Source: Zeimonas sp044507525 (lineage in GTDB: Bacteria; Pseudomonadota; Gammaproteobacteria; Burkholderiales; Burkholderiaceae_E). Taken from it: a stretch of 64,000 bases of DNA. Positions within the stretch are counted from its first letter, which is position 1, and every line of letters begins with the position of its first letter. The notes below the pieces were generated by a model, which searched no databases, had not been told where the DNA came from, and saw nothing but the letters and a program-made list of their open reading frames with translations. The translations under genes were made by a program, and so were the position numbers. Positions 35,446-45,699 of this stretch are shown piece by piece. The DNA lies in the NCBI GenBank assembly GCA_044507525.1, contig JBIQJM010000007.1, forward strand, positions 1-64,000, in the 5' to 3' direction.

Positions 35446-37362
35446 TCAATCCGTGGCGCCGACCGCCTGCCGCACCTGCTCGAGCGCGCCCGGATCCTCG
35501 ATCGTCGTCAGGTCGCCCGGATCGCGTCGTTCGCACAGCGCCTGGATCGACCGGCGCAGCACCTTGCCCGAGCGGGTCTTCGGCAGCATCGAGACGAAGT
35601 GCACGCGGTTCGGTCGCGCGATCGCGCCGAGCCGCTTGTCGACCGTGGCCATCATCTCGCCCTCGAGCGCCATCCGGCCGTTCGCGTCGTTCGCCTTCGA
35701 CGGGTCCTTCAGCACGACGAAGGCGGTGGCCACCTGCCCCTTCAGCGCGTCGGCGACGCCCACCACCGCGCACTCGGCGACTGCCGGGTGGCTCGACAGC
35801 GTCTCCTCGATCTCGCGCGTGCCGAGGCGATGGCCGGCGACGTTGATCACGTCGTCGGTGCGCCCGAGGATGAAGTAGTAGCCGTCCTCGTCGCGGATGC
35901 CCCAGTCGAAGGTCGAATAGGCCTGCCGGCCGGGAACCGTCGAGAAATAGGTCTGCACGAAACGCTCGTCGTTTCGCCAGACGGTCTGCATGCAGCCGGG
36001 GGGCAACGGCGGGATCACCGCGACGACGCCCTTCTCGTTGGTTCCGACTTCCTCGCCGGTACGCTCGTCGAGCAGCCGCAGGTCATAGCCGTACATCGCC
36101 ATGCCGGGCGAGCCGAAGCGCGGCTCGGTCTTCTCGATGCCGTGCGCGACCGAGAGGATCGGCCAGCCGGTTTCGGTCTGCCAGTAGTTGTCGATGACGG
36201 GCTTGCCGATCGCCGCCGAGATCCAGCGCGCGGTCGGCTCGTCGAGCGGCTCGCCCGCGAGGAACAGCGCGCGCAGCGACGACAGGTCGTACTTCGCCAG
36301 CCACGACGGATCCTGCTTCTTCAGCACGCGGATCGCCGTCGGCGCCGAGAACATCACGGCGACGCGATGCTTCTCGACCAGTCGCCACAGGATGCCGGCG
36401 TCGGGGCGCAGCGGCGTCCCCTCGTAGAGGATCGTCGCCATGCCGGCGATCAGCGGACCGTAGACGATGTACGAATGGCCGACGACCCAGCCGATGTCGC
36501 TGGTGGAGAAGTAGGTCTCGCCGGCGTTGCCGCAGAAGATGTACTTCATCGACGCGGCGAGCGCGACGGCGTGGCCGCCGACGTCGCGCTGCACGCCCTT
36601 CGGCGTGCCGGTGGTACCCGACGTGTACAGCGTGTAGCTGACCTCGTTCGACTCGAGCCACTCGATCGGCACCTCGTCGTCGAGATGGCGCTCGCGCAGC
36701 GCCGCGTAGTCCTCGTCGCGCCCGGGCACCCGCTCGAAGGCCGCGAGGCCGCGATCGACGATGAGCACCTTCTCGGGCGCACGGCTCGCCAGCTTCAGCG
36801 CGGCGTCGAGCAGCGGCTTGTACTCGATGACCTTGCCGGCGCGCGAGCCGGCGTCGGCGCTGACGACGAGCACCGGTTCGGCATCGTCGATGCGGCTGGC
36901 GAGGCTGTGCGACGCGAAGCCGCCGAAGACGACCGAATGGATCGCGCCGATCCGCGCGCAGGCGAGCATCGCAAACACGGCTTCGGGGATCATCGGCATG
37001 TAGATGATCACGCGATCGCCGCGACCGACGCCGAGCGCTCGCATCACCGCGGCCATCCGGACCACTTCGCGCTGCAGCTCGGCGAAGGTGTAGACGCGCG
37101 AGACGTCGACCTCGGTGGATTCGTAGATGAGCGCCGGCTGGTCGGCGCGCTGCGCGAGGTGGCGATCGACCGCGTTGTGGCACAGGTTCGTGCGCCCGCC
37201 GACGAACCAGCGGGTGAACGGCGGGCGGGAATAGTCGAGCACCTGCCCGAAGGGTTCCTTCCAGTCGATGAGCTGCGCCTGCTCGGCCCAGAACGACTCG
37301 CGCTCGCGGATCGATCGTTCGTGAACCTCGTGCAACGAGGGTCCTGCCTCGGGTGCGGCCAT
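35446..37362 (-). CDS. prpE: Propionyl-CoA synthetase (PrpE-like)
   Basis: This 638-aa AMP-forming synthetase has YTSGTTGTPKGVQRDVGG, NYWQTETGWPILSVAHGIEK, and DEDGYYFILGRTDDVINVAG. The C-terminal acetyl-lysine site is LPKTRSGKVLRRSIQ. The RDVGGH segment and overall length fit PrpE rather than Acs. The ATG has GGAGGA about 8 nt upstream. With acs in the same window the cell can activate both short acids. No 2-methylcitrate cycle genes are adjacent. Confidence 0.9.
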   Translation of the reverse strand: MAAPEAGPSLHEVHERSIRERESFWAEQAQLIDWKEPFGQVLDYSRPPFTRWFVGGRTNLCHNAVDRHLAQRADQPALIYESTEVDVSRVYTFAELQREVVRMAAVMRALGVGRGDRVIIYMPMIPEAVFAMLACARIGAIHSVVFGGFASHSLASRIDDAEPVLVVSADAGSRAGKVIEYKPLLDAALKLASRAPEKVLIVDRGLAAFERVPGRDEDYAALRERHLDDEVPIEWLESNEVSYTLYTSGTTGTPKGVQRDVGGHAVALAASMKYIFCGNAGETYFSTSDIGWVVGHSYIVYGPLIAGMATILYEGTPLRPDAGILWRLVEKHRVAVMFSAPTAIRVLKKQDPSWLAKYDLSSLRALFLAGEPLDEPTARWISAAIGKPVIDNYWQTETGWPILSVAHGIEKTEPRFGSPGMAMYGYDLRLLDERTGEEVGTNEKGVVAVIPPLPPGCMQTVWRNDERFVQTYFSTVPGRQAYSTFDWGIRDEDGYYFILGRTDDVINVAGHRLGTREIEETLSSHPAVAECAVVGVADALKGQVATAFVVLKDPSKANDANGRMALEGEMMATVDKRLGAIARPNRVHFVSMLPKTRSGKVLRRSIQALCERRDPGDLTTIEDPGALEQVRQAVGATD

Positions 37363-37459
37363 GGAATCGTCCTCCGGGTGCGATATCCGATTCATTCTAC
37401 TTCCGCCCTTCCGACCGTCGGCTTTGACAGCACCGAGGGCCTTCTCTACCCTGCCGCGC

Positions 37460-38185
37460 ATGCGCGCGCCCCGTCCTGCCGCCGCCTTCCGCTCGGTCCT
37501 GCTCGCCGCGCTGGTCGCCGCGAGCCTCGCCGGCATTCCGTCGATCGCGCGCGCCACGCCGCCGAGCACCGACCACGCCGCCGATCACGCGAGCGCCGGC
37601 CACCAGTTGGTGCTGCATTCGCTGTCGCTGATCGGCGTGCGCTACCGGCTGGGCGGCGAGTCGCCCGAGACGGGCCTCGACTGCAGCGGCCTCGTCCGGC
37701 ACGTCTTCCGGGAGGTGCTGGGCTTCGCACTGCCCCGCCGTTCGGAGGAGATGAGTCGCGCCGGGACGCCGGTGTCGCTCGACCGGCTGCAGCCGGGCGA
37801 TCTCGTCTTCTTCAACACGGTCCGGCGCGCGTTCTCGCACGTCGGCATCTACATCGGCGGCAACCGCTTCGTGCACGCGCCGTCCACCGGCGGACACGTG
37901 CGCGTCGAGTCGATCGGCACGAAGTACTGGAAGCGGCGCTTCAACGGCGCACGCCGGGTCGCCCCCGAGGGCGCCCCCCTCGTCGTGCCGGCGGTGTACG
38001 AGACGACTCCCGCGACGCGGCCGTCGATGTCCGCGGCGGCGCGAGCGGCGACGAGCGCGGGCAGCGGGACCGACGCGGGCAGCGCGACCAGCGCGACATC
38101 GGCGCCGGCAGCGCCGGCGGCGCCCCGCGCGACGCCACCGCAGGGCGGCGTCGCCTCGCTGCTCGACACGATCTACGCGTACTGA
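37460..38185 (+). CDS. NlpC/P60-family cell wall hydrolase
   Basis: This 241-aa secreted peptidoglycan endopeptidase has a signal peptide (RSVLLAALVAASLAGIPSIA). The NlpC/P60 domain contains Cys in LDCSGLVRHVFREVLG, His in RRAFSHVGIYIGG, and a third residue near RFVHAP. A low-complexity Ala/Thr/Pro tail (roughly residues 185-235) follows and may be a wall-binding linker. The ATG at 37460 was preferred to a longer frame that would overlap prpE. It is divergent from prpE and unlinked to other wall genes. Confidence 0.87.
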   Translation: MRAPRPAAAFRSVLLAALVAASLAGIPSIARATPPSTDHAADHASAGHQLVLHSLSLIGVRYRLGGESPETGLDCSGLVRHVFREVLGFALPRRSEEMSRAGTPVSLDRLQPGDLVFFNTVRRAFSHVGIYIGGNRFVHAPSTGGHVRVESIGTKYWKRRFNGARRVAPEGAPLVVPAVYETTPATRPSMSAAARAATSAGSGTDAGSATSATSAPAAPAAPRATPPQGGVASLLDTIYAY

Positions 38186-38325
38186 CGCGCAGACGGCCGC
38201 GGAGCTCGCCGCGGAAGGCACTTCCGCGAGAGCGCCTGGAATTGCGAACTCTTCTCGTTTCGATTACTGTCTCCGTCCGCGCGACGCTTGCCCGGTGCGC
38301 GCAACCTCGTAACGGGAAGTCCTCG

Positions 38326-39366
38326 ATGATCCGAAAAAGCCTCTCCGCGCTGGCCGCCTGCGCGCTGCTCGCCGTCGCTTCGTCGACGTTCGCGCAGGAA
38401 AAGGTGCTGAACCTGTACTCGGCGCGCCACTACGCGACCGACCAGCAACTCTTCGACGCATTCACGAAGAAGACCGGCATCCGCGTCCAGCGGATCGAGG
38501 CCGGTGACGAAGCGCTGCTCGAGCGACTGCGCAGCGAAGGCGCCAACAGCCCGGCCGACGTCCTGCTGCTCGCCGACGCCGCTCGCCTGTGGAAGGCGCA
38601 GATCGAAGGCCTGTTCCAGCCGGTGAAGTCGGCGACGCTCGAGAAGCGCATCCCGGCAAAGCTGCGCGGCAAGGACGACGGCAACGGCAGCGAGTGGTTC
38701 GGCTTCTCCATGCGCGCGCGCATCATCGTCCACAACAAGGCCGACGTCGATCCCGCGCTGGTGCAGAACTACGAGGATCTCGCGCGGCCCGAGCTCAAGG
38801 GCAAGGTGTGCACGCGCTCGGGTGCGCATCCCTACATGCTGTCGCTGATCGGTGCGGTGTCGGAGCACAACGGCGAAGAGACGGCCGAACGATGGGCCGC
38901 GGGCGTCGTGGCGAACTTCGCGCGCAAGCCGCGCGGCGGAGACACCGACCAGATCCGCGCGGTGGCAACGGGCGAGTGCGGCGTGGCGCTGACGAACAGC
39001 TACTACCTCGCGCGGCTGATGCGCTCCGACAAACCCGAAGACCGCGAGGTGGTCGCGAAGGTGGCCGCCGTCTGGCCGAACCAGCAGAGCTACGGAACGC
39101 ACGTCAACGTCTCCGGAGCGGGCGTCGCGAAGCATGCGCCGCATCGCGCCGAAGCGGTGCTCTTCCTCGAGTTCCTCGCCAGCGACGAAGCGCAGCGTCA
39201 TTTCGTCGAAGCGAACAACGAGTGGCCGGTGGTCGCGTCGGTGAACCAGTCGAACCCGGCGCTCGAGGCTTTGGGCGAGTTCAAGGCCGACACGCTGCCG
39301 GTCGCCTCGATCGGCCGCGCACAGGTGACGGCGGCGAGGATCATCGATCGCGTCGGCTGGCGCTGA
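38326..39366 (+). CDS. Fe(3+) ABC transporter substrate-binding protein (FbpA/FutA-like)
   Basis: This 346-aa periplasmic iron receptor has a signal peptide (SLSALAACALLAVASSTFAQ) and mature start KVLNLYSARHYATDQQLFDA. Tyrosines likely to ligate iron include those in SARHYA and LTNSYYLARL. A GGDTDQIRAVATGECGVALT block precedes the second. GGGAAG lies upstream of the ATG. No permease or ATPase follows on this strand, so it must use transporter parts encoded elsewhere. This resembles orphan receptors in the group. Confidence 0.9.
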   Translation: MIRKSLSALAACALLAVASSTFAQEKVLNLYSARHYATDQQLFDAFTKKTGIRVQRIEAGDEALLERLRSEGANSPADVLLLADAARLWKAQIEGLFQPVKSATLEKRIPAKLRGKDDGNGSEWFGFSMRARIIVHNKADVDPALVQNYEDLARPELKGKVCTRSGAHPYMLSLIGAVSEHNGEETAERWAAGVVANFARKPRGGDTDQIRAVATGECGVALTNSYYLARLMRSDKPEDREVVAKVAAVWPNQQSYGTHVNVSGAGVAKHAPHRAEAVLFLEFLASDEAQRHFVEANNEWPVVASVNQSNPALEALGEFKADTLPVASIGRAQVTAARIIDRVGWR

Positions 39367-39453
39367 CGAACGACCGGGCGCTGCCGAAGCGTCGGGTTGA
39401 AACCGGCGGGGGAAGCTCCGGCTTCCCTCCCCGTCGTTCAGCGGCTCGGCGAC

Positions 39454-39858
39454 TCAGCGCCGGGCGAGCGCCGCGACGACCAGGATCTCGACCCGGTACG
39501 CCGGCGCGGCGAGTTTCGCCTCGACCGTCGCACGCGCCGGAGTGTGCCCCTGCGGCACCCAGGCATCCCACACGGCGTTCATCGCGGCGAAATCGGCGAT
39601 GTCGGCGAGATAGACGCTCGCCTGCAGGATGCGCGTCCTGTCGGTGCCGGCCTCGCCGAGCAGGCGGTCGATGGCGGCGAGCACCTGCCGCGTCTGGCCG
39701 GAAACGTCGAGCGAGACGTCTTCGGCGACCTGCCCCGCCAGGTAGACGAGGCCGCCGTGGCAGACGGCCTGCGACATGCGCGGGCCCACCTGCAGGCGGA
39801 CGATGTCCGCGTTCGAATCCGCGCCCGGTACAGCGCCCGCGCCTGCGCCCGCAGTCAT
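39454..39858 (-). CDS. RidA/YjgF-family protein
   Basis: This 134-aa member of the RidA/YjgF superfamily probably deaminates reactive enamine/imine intermediates. Signs are GLVYLAGQVAED, TRQVLAAIDRLLGEAGTDRT, and RATVEAKLAAPAYRVEILVV with the conserved Arg of RATVEA. The ATG overlaps the stop of the alpha/beta hydrolase gene (ATGA). The first 25 residues are Gly/Ala-rich and may be a poor start choice; a shorter start is possible. Confidence 0.9.
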   Translation of the reverse strand: MTAGAGAGAVPGADSNADIVRLQVGPRMSQAVCHGGLVYLAGQVAEDVSLDVSGQTRQVLAAIDRLLGEAGTDRTRILQASVYLADIADFAAMNAVWDAWVPQGHTPARATVEAKLAAPAYRVEILVVAALARR

Positions 39859-40718
39859 CGGCGACCCTCGTCGAGGAAGCTCTCGACCGCGTCGACCTGG
39901 TCGTCGGCGATGATCGACGGCGCATGCCCGACCCCGTCGAACACGACCTCGCGCGCCCTCGGACCGCGGCGCGTCATCTCGGCGGCCGTGGCCGCGCTGA
40001 GCAGGTCGGACTCGGCCCCGCGCATCAGCAGCGTCGGCACGCGGATCGCGTCGTAGGCCGGCCACAGATCGGGCGGCTCGAACTGGTTGCTCTTGAACGG
40101 CACCGCGATCGCCGGATCGTAGTGAAAGCCCCATTGACTGCCGCGCGGCACCAGGTAATGACGCACGAGCAGCTCGAACTGCTCGTCGTCGTGCGGCCCG
40201 AAGCTGGCCATCCGCTCGCGCATCGACGCGACCGCTGCCGCGCGCGTGTCGAAGACCGGATCGTCGCCGACGTAGTCGGCGATCCGCTCGCGCCCGGTCT
40301 TCTCGAGCACCGGACCGATGTCGTTCAGCACCAGGCGATCGATCGGGTTGCCCGGCAGCGACGCGAGCATCATGCCCATCAGGCCGCCCATCGAGGTGCC
40401 GACCCACGCCAGCCGCTCGACGTCGAGACGCGCGATGAGCGTCACGCAGTCGGCGATGTACTGCGGCAGGACGTAGAGCGACGGGTCGGGGGCACGATCG
40501 GAACGACCGCGGCCGATCATGTCGGGGCACACGACGCGCCAGTTCGCCGACAGCCGGTCGGCGAGCGCGTCGAAGTCGCGGCCGTTGCGCGTGAGCCCGT
40601 GCACGCAGACGACGGTGGGCGCCGACGCTCCCGCGCGCGACGGCCATTCGTGGTACGCGAGCTTGTGCAGCCCGCGCACGCTGGCGCAGGTGACGGTACG
40701 CAACTGAGGCTCGTTCAT
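39855..40718 (-). CDS. Alpha/beta-hydrolase
   Basis: This 287-aa alpha/beta hydrolase fold protein has the nucleophile elbow WVGTSMGGLMG (Ser), an oxyanion segment VVCVHGLTRNGRDFD, a PDMIGRGRSDRAPDPSLYVL stretch, and a late catalytic His in FDGVGHAPSIIADDQVDAV. Size and layout suit small-ester or C-C bond hydrolases. It is the first gene of a two-gene unit with RidA and is divergent from bdhA. The substrate is not apparent. Confidence 0.87.
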   Translation of the reverse strand: MNEPQLRTVTCASVRGLHKLAYHEWPSRAGASAPTVVCVHGLTRNGRDFDALADRLSANWRVVCPDMIGRGRSDRAPDPSLYVLPQYIADCVTLIARLDVERLAWVGTSMGGLMGMMLASLPGNPIDRLVLNDIGPVLEKTGRERIADYVGDDPVFDTRAAAVASMRERMASFGPHDDEQFELLVRHYLVPRGSQWGFHYDPAIAVPFKSNQFEPPDLWPAYDAIRVPTLLMRGAESDLLSAATAAEMTRRGPRAREVVFDGVGHAPSIIADDQVDAVESFLDEGRR

Positions 40719-40757
40719 CGACGCTGCGCTCCTCGGCGTTCGGGTCAGGCGACTGGC

Positions 40758-40763
40758 TAAACT
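40758..40763 (+). promoter_or_regulatory. Candidate -10 box (TAAACT) for bdhA
   Basis: The TAAACT hexamer lies inside GGCTAAACTAGCC (40755-40767), a 5-bp inverted repeat with AAC spacer, 27 nt before the bdhA ATG. The core CTAAACTAG is identical to that of the IscR-like site at 54889-54905. The match may be only a shared -10 sequence. Confidence 0.35.
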
Positions 40764-40790
40764 AGCCGGACGATTGTACAGGGAGAGATC

Positions 40791-41573
40791 ATGCTCGAAG
40801 GCAAGCTCGCACTCGTCACCGGCTCCACCAGCGGGATCGGGCTGGGCATCGCCCGGGCGCTCGCCGCCAGGCGCGCGCGGATCGTGCTCAACGGTTTCGG
40901 CGATCCGGCCGACATCGAGAAGCTGCGCTCGAAGCTCGCGGCGGATGCGGGCGTGGACGTCGACTACGAAGGCGCCGACCTGTCGAAACCCGACGAGATC
41001 GAGGCGATGCTCTCGCACATCGACTCGCGGCACGGCGGCGTCGACATCCTGGTGAACAACGCCGGGATCCAGTACGTCGCACCGGTCGAGCGTTTTCCCG
41101 TCGATCGCTGGGACGCGGTGCTGGCGCTGAACCTCTCGGCCGCGTTCCACGCGACGCGCATCGTGCTGCCGGCGATGAAGCAGCGCAACTGGGGCCGCAT
41201 CGTCAACATCGCGTCGGCGCACGGAATCGTCGCCTCCGTCGAGAAATCGGCGTACGTCGCCGCCAAGCACGGGCTGATCGGACTGACCAAGGTCGTCGCA
41301 CTCGAGACGGCGGCCACCGGCATCACCTGCAACGCGATCTGCCCGGGCTGGGTGCTCACCCCGCTCGTCGCGAAACAGATCGAAGCGCGCGCCGAGGCGA
41401 GCGGCCGTACGGTGGAAGAGGAACAGCGCGCCCTCGTGCTCGAGAAGCAGCCTTCGGGTCGGTTCGTGACGCCCGAGCAGCTCGGCGAGCTGGCCGCCTT
41501 CCTCTGCTCGCCGGCGGCCGAGCAGGTGCGCGGCGCGGCCTGGTCGATCGACGGGGGCTGGACGGCGCAGTAG
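40791..41573 (+). CDS. bdhA: 3-Hydroxybutyrate dehydrogenase
   Basis: This 260-aa short-chain dehydrogenase catalyses NAD-dependent oxidation of (R)-3-hydroxybutyrate to acetoacetate. Seen are the cofactor loop VTGSTSGIGLGIARALA, NNAGIQYVAPVERFPVDRWD, the catalytic Ser in NIASAHGIVASVEKSAYVAA with Tyr-x-x-x-Lys in SAYVAAKHG, and ICPGWVLTPL. The LEKQPSGRFVTPEQLGELA and DGGWTAQ ends match the BDH subgroup. GGGAGAG upstream of the ATG is good. The role is probably in polyhydroxybutyrate or ketone-body turnover. Confidence 0.93.
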   Translation: MLEGKLALVTGSTSGIGLGIARALAARRARIVLNGFGDPADIEKLRSKLAADAGVDVDYEGADLSKPDEIEAMLSHIDSRHGGVDILVNNAGIQYVAPVERFPVDRWDAVLALNLSAAFHATRIVLPAMKQRNWGRIVNIASAHGIVASVEKSAYVAAKHGLIGLTKVVALETAATGITCNAICPGWVLTPLVAKQIEARAEASGRTVEEEQRALVLEKQPSGRFVTPEQLGELAAFLCSPAAEQVRGAAWSIDGGWTAQ

Positions 41574-44052
41574 CGCCGCGCGCGGGCGCCGCAAGCGCGT
41601 CGGCGACGCGCACGCGCCAGTAGCGGCGGTCGTCGATGCGCGAGCGTGCGACCCGCGCAGCCTCGCCGCGCGCATATTCGATCGTGATCGCGCCATCGCG
41701 ATCGTTGCGCAGCAGCTCGATGCCCGCCGCGCGATACCGCTCGACGACCCGGTCGGCCGGATGCCGGAAGCGGTTGCGGTAGCCGTTCTGCACGATCGCG
41801 TATTGCGGCGCGACCGCCTCCAGGAAGGGCGCGCTCGACGAGGTATTGCTGCCGTGATGCGGCACGAGCAGTACGTCGGCGCGCAGGCCTTGCGCGCCGA
41901 AGCGTTCGACGAGCGAACGCTCCTGCCCCTTCTCCAGGTCGCCGGTGAGCAGCAGCGTCGCCGCGGGCGCGACGACGCGCAGCACGCAGCTCGATGCATT
42001 GGTCGACGAACGCACGCCGCGCGGCCGCTCGGGGCCCGGATGCAGCACCGCGAACTCGACCTCGCCCCAGCGCCACGCGTGCCCGCGCAGGCAATCGTGG
42101 AAGGGCCTGCCCGCGTCGCGTGCGGCGTGATCCCGCCCGAGCGAGCCCGCGATCCAGTCGAAGCGCAGGCCGCGCAGCAGGCTCGGCAGTCCGCCCGAAT
42201 GATCGCCGTCGAGATGCGAGACGACGATCGCGTCGACGCGGTCGATGCCGCGCGCGCGCAGGTAGGGCAGGATCACGCGCGCGCCGGCGTCCGAGTCGCC
42301 GCCGTAGGTCGGTCCCGCGTCGTACAGCAGCCTGCGGCCGGGCACCTCGACGAGCACCGCACTGCCCTGCCCGACGTCGAGCGCGACGACGCGGATCGAC
42401 CCGGCGACCGGCGGATCGCTCGATGCGCCGAGCATCGGCAGCAGCCCGGCGAAGGCGAGCTCGCGCAACGCGATGCGCATCGGCGCGAGCAGCACGGCGA
42501 CGGCGAAGACGCAGGCGAGGAGCGCCGCCGCCGACGGCGCGGCGACGACCGCGATCGACGACGGCGAGTCCGCCAGCCATGCGATCGCGTCGAGCAGCCA
42601 ACCCGTGGCCGCCGCCGCCGCACCGAGCATCGGCGCGCCCGCTGCGGGCAGCCACGGCAGCAGCGCCGCGGCGGCGATGGCGAGCGGCGTGATCAGCGCC
42701 GAGACGAGCGGAATCGCGACCGCGTTGGCGAGCGGACCGACGAGCGAGACGCTGGCGAAGAACAGCGCACCGAGCGGTACCAGCGCAAGCGAAGCGGCCC
42801 ATTGCGTGCGCACCGCCTCGACGAGGCCTGCGACGAGTCGATGCCTGCGCGTCGCACCGTCCCCGCGCGGGCGCTGCCGACCGCCCGCGGCGCACCATGC
42901 GATGGCGGCAACCGATGCGAACGAGAGCCAGAAGCCGGCGGCCAGCGGCGCCCACGGATCGAGCACGGTGACGACGCCTGCGGCGAGCGCGAGCACGCGA
43001 GCGATCGAGCGCGTGCGCCCGGTGAAGAGCGAGACGCCGGCGACTGCGAGCATCCAGCAGGTGCGTTGCGCGGGGATGCCCCATCCGGCGAGACCCGCAT
43101 AGAGGAACGCGACGCCGACGCCGCACAGCCACGCGATGCGCCGGGCGGGCCAGCGGAGCAGCACGCCGCTGGCGGCCACCGCGCGCGTGTGCAGCAGCCG
43201 GCGTGCGGCGGCGACGGCGATTCCGGCGAGCATCGTGATGTGCAGGCCCGAGATCGACATCAGGTGTCCGATTCCCGTGCGATTGAAGGCGTCCCACCAG
43301 CGCGCGCCGATCGCTGCCTGGTCGCCGACGACGAGCGCGACGAGCACGTCGGCCGCCTCCGGCCGCGCTCCGGCGAGCGCCGCGCGCATCGCGTCGCGCA
43401 ACTGCACGCGGGCGCGCTCGAAGGCGACCGGAATGCTCCAGTCGATTCCGTCGAGGCGCTCGTTCGGGATCGAGCCCTTGCGCTGGCCGCGCACGGTGCC
43501 GTTCGCCGCGATGCCTTCCTCGAGCGAGCGCAACTCGGCGTCGAACGCCTTCGGGTTGTGCAGCGCGTGCACGCGCTTCAGGCGCACGGTGAAGCGCCAG
43601 CGCTCGCCCGGGGCGACCGGCGGCGGCTTCGCTCGGTCGTCGAAGGAATGCCAGCCGAGCCGTACGCGGCGCCCGCGCGGACAGTCGGGGGCGGCGTCGA
43701 CGCAGTCGTCGACGTCGAAGACGAAACGCGTCGAACGCTCGGCGACCAGCGGCATCGATGCCACGCGGCCGACGACGACGTAGTCGCGTCCTTCCTGCGC
43801 GGCGGTGATCCGCTGCGACATCCCGACCTCGGCGGCCGCGAGCGCCGCAGCTGCCGCGGCGAGCAGCACGGCGAGCCAGCGCAGCGCATGGCGGTGCGCC
43901 GGCAGCAGCAGGATCGCGAGCAGGCCGGCGACGAGCAGCGCCGTTGCGAATGCGCGCGGCGGCAGCGCCGGCACCCGGTGCACGGCGAGCGCAGCGACGA
44001 CGATCGCCGCGGGGATCGGCACCGGGGCGAGCATGCAATCGAGGCTGCGCAT
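41356..44052 (-). CDS. comEC: DNA internalization-related competence protein ComEC/Rec2
   Basis: This 898-aa frame encodes an inner-membrane DNA channel. N-terminal helices and an OB-like loop precede the competence domain with many helices (GIGHLMSISGLHITMLAGIA, PAQRTCWMLAVAGVSLFTGR). A C-terminal metallo-beta-lactamase-like domain has DVGQGSAVLVEVPGRRLLYD and VVSHLDGDHSGGLPS. The frame runs past the natural-looking end (IDDRRYW) for about 85 more codons, of which about 73 overlap the convergent bdhA gene. The extension is Arg/Pro/Ala-rich and looks like antisense shadow. A lost stop codon is possible. Confidence 0.88.
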   Translation of the reverse strand: MRSLDCMLAPVPIPAAIVVAALAVHRVPALPPRAFATALLVAGLLAILLLPAHRHALRWLAVLLAAAAAALAAAEVGMSQRITAAQEGRDYVVVGRVASMPLVAERSTRFVFDVDDCVDAAPDCPRGRRVRLGWHSFDDRAKPPPVAPGERWRFTVRLKRVHALHNPKAFDAELRSLEEGIAANGTVRGQRKGSIPNERLDGIDWSIPVAFERARVQLRDAMRAALAGARPEAADVLVALVVGDQAAIGARWWDAFNRTGIGHLMSISGLHITMLAGIAVAAARRLLHTRAVAASGVLLRWPARRIAWLCGVGVAFLYAGLAGWGIPAQRTCWMLAVAGVSLFTGRTRSIARVLALAAGVVTVLDPWAPLAAGFWLSFASVAAIAWCAAGGRQRPRGDGATRRHRLVAGLVEAVRTQWAASLALVPLGALFFASVSLVGPLANAVAIPLVSALITPLAIAAAALLPWLPAAGAPMLGAAAAATGWLLDAIAWLADSPSSIAVVAAPSAAALLACVFAVAVLLAPMRIALRELAFAGLLPMLGASSDPPVAGSIRVVALDVGQGSAVLVEVPGRRLLYDAGPTYGGDSDAGARVILPYLRARGIDRVDAIVVSHLDGDHSGGLPSLLRGLRFDWIAGSLGRDHAARDAGRPFHDCLRGHAWRWGEVEFAVLHPGPERPRGVRSSTNASSCVLRVVAPAATLLLTGDLEKGQERSLVERFGAQGLRADVLLVPHHGSNTSSSAPFLEAVAPQYAIVQNGYRNRFRHPADRVVERYRAAGIELLRNDRDGAITIEYARGEAARVARSRIDDRRYWRVRVADALAAPARGATAPSSPRRSTRPRRAPARPPASRGRRPARRAARASRTDPKAASRARGRAVPLPPYGRSPRRALRSVSRRAG

Positions 44053-44120
44053 CGAACGATGCTAGGCGCGCGCACGCGCGCGCGACATCGGTCCGATCGC
44101 CTAGTTCCGGAGGGTTCCGT

Positions 44121-44942
44121 CTAGGGCTGCGACTTGCCTGCGCCGTCGTCCGCCGTGCCGAGCGCCGACGCCAGGCGCGGCAGGACGCGCATCGCGTTGG
44201 CGGCCGTCTCGGCGAGCGCGCGTTCGCGCGGAATCGAGCGCAGTTGCGCGAAGGCGTCGGCGATGCGCGCAAGCTCGGCAGGCTCGTTGCGCCCGCGCGC
44301 GATCCATTCGGGCGCGATGTCGGGCGCGTCGGTCTCGAGCACGTGCGCGTGCGCGGGCAGTTCGCCCGCGAGGCGCCGGATGCGCAACGCACGGTCGTAG
44401 GTCATCGCGCCGCCGAAGCCGAGCGCGAAGCCCAGGTCGAGGAACTGCCTCGCCTGCTGCGGGCTCGCGTTGAACGCGTGCGCGATGCCGGCCAGTGGCC
44501 GGACGCGACGCAGTTGCGCGAGCACGACATCGTGCGCGCGCCGGACATGCAGCACGACCGGCAGCTCGAAGTCGCGCGCGATGCGCAGTTGCTCGGCGAG
44601 GAAACGCTGCTGGCGCTCGCGGTCGTGCCCCTCGACGAAGAAATCGAGCCCGATCTCGCCGATGCCGACCAGGCGCTCGTCGTCGACCGAAGCGGCGACC
44701 CGCGCACGCAGCGCCCCGAGGTCGTCGTCGCTCGCCTGCCCGACGAAGAGCGGATGAATGCCCAGCGCGTAGACGACACGACGATCGCGCGCGGCGAGTG
44801 CGCGCACCGCTTCGTGGTTCGACGGCGCCACGGCGGGGACCACGATCGCTTGCACGCCGGCGGCGAAGGCGCGCTCGAGCACCGCGGCGCGGTCGGCGTC
44901 GAACTCCGGCGCGTCGAGGTGGCAATGCGTGTCGATCAGCAT
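44121..44942 (-). CDS. tatD: TatD-family metal-dependent deoxyribonuclease
   Basis: This 273-aa TIM-barrel nuclease has metal ligands in MLIDTHCHLDAPEFDADR, VGIGEIGLDFF, PVVLHVRRAH, and AHAFNASPQQA, with LETDAPDIAP near the end. The family His of AHxF-type segments is present. ATG 44942 is chosen, since a GTG two codons upstream adds only MA. It begins 13 nt after the lolD stop, likely cotranscribed with lolC/E and lolD. Confidence 0.92.
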   Translation of the reverse strand: MLIDTHCHLDAPEFDADRAAVLERAFAAGVQAIVVPAVAPSNHEAVRALAARDRRVVYALGIHPLFVGQASDDDLGALRARVAASVDDERLVGIGEIGLDFFVEGHDRERQQRFLAEQLRIARDFELPVVLHVRRAHDVVLAQLRRVRPLAGIAHAFNASPQQARQFLDLGFALGFGGAMTYDRALRIRRLAGELPAHAHVLETDAPDIAPEWIARGRNEPAELARIADAFAQLRSIPRERALAETAANAMRVLPRLASALGTADDGAGKSQP

Positions 44943-44955
44943 CGCCACGCGCTCG

Positions 44956-45695
<740 letters not shown>

Positions 45696-45699
<4 letters not shown>

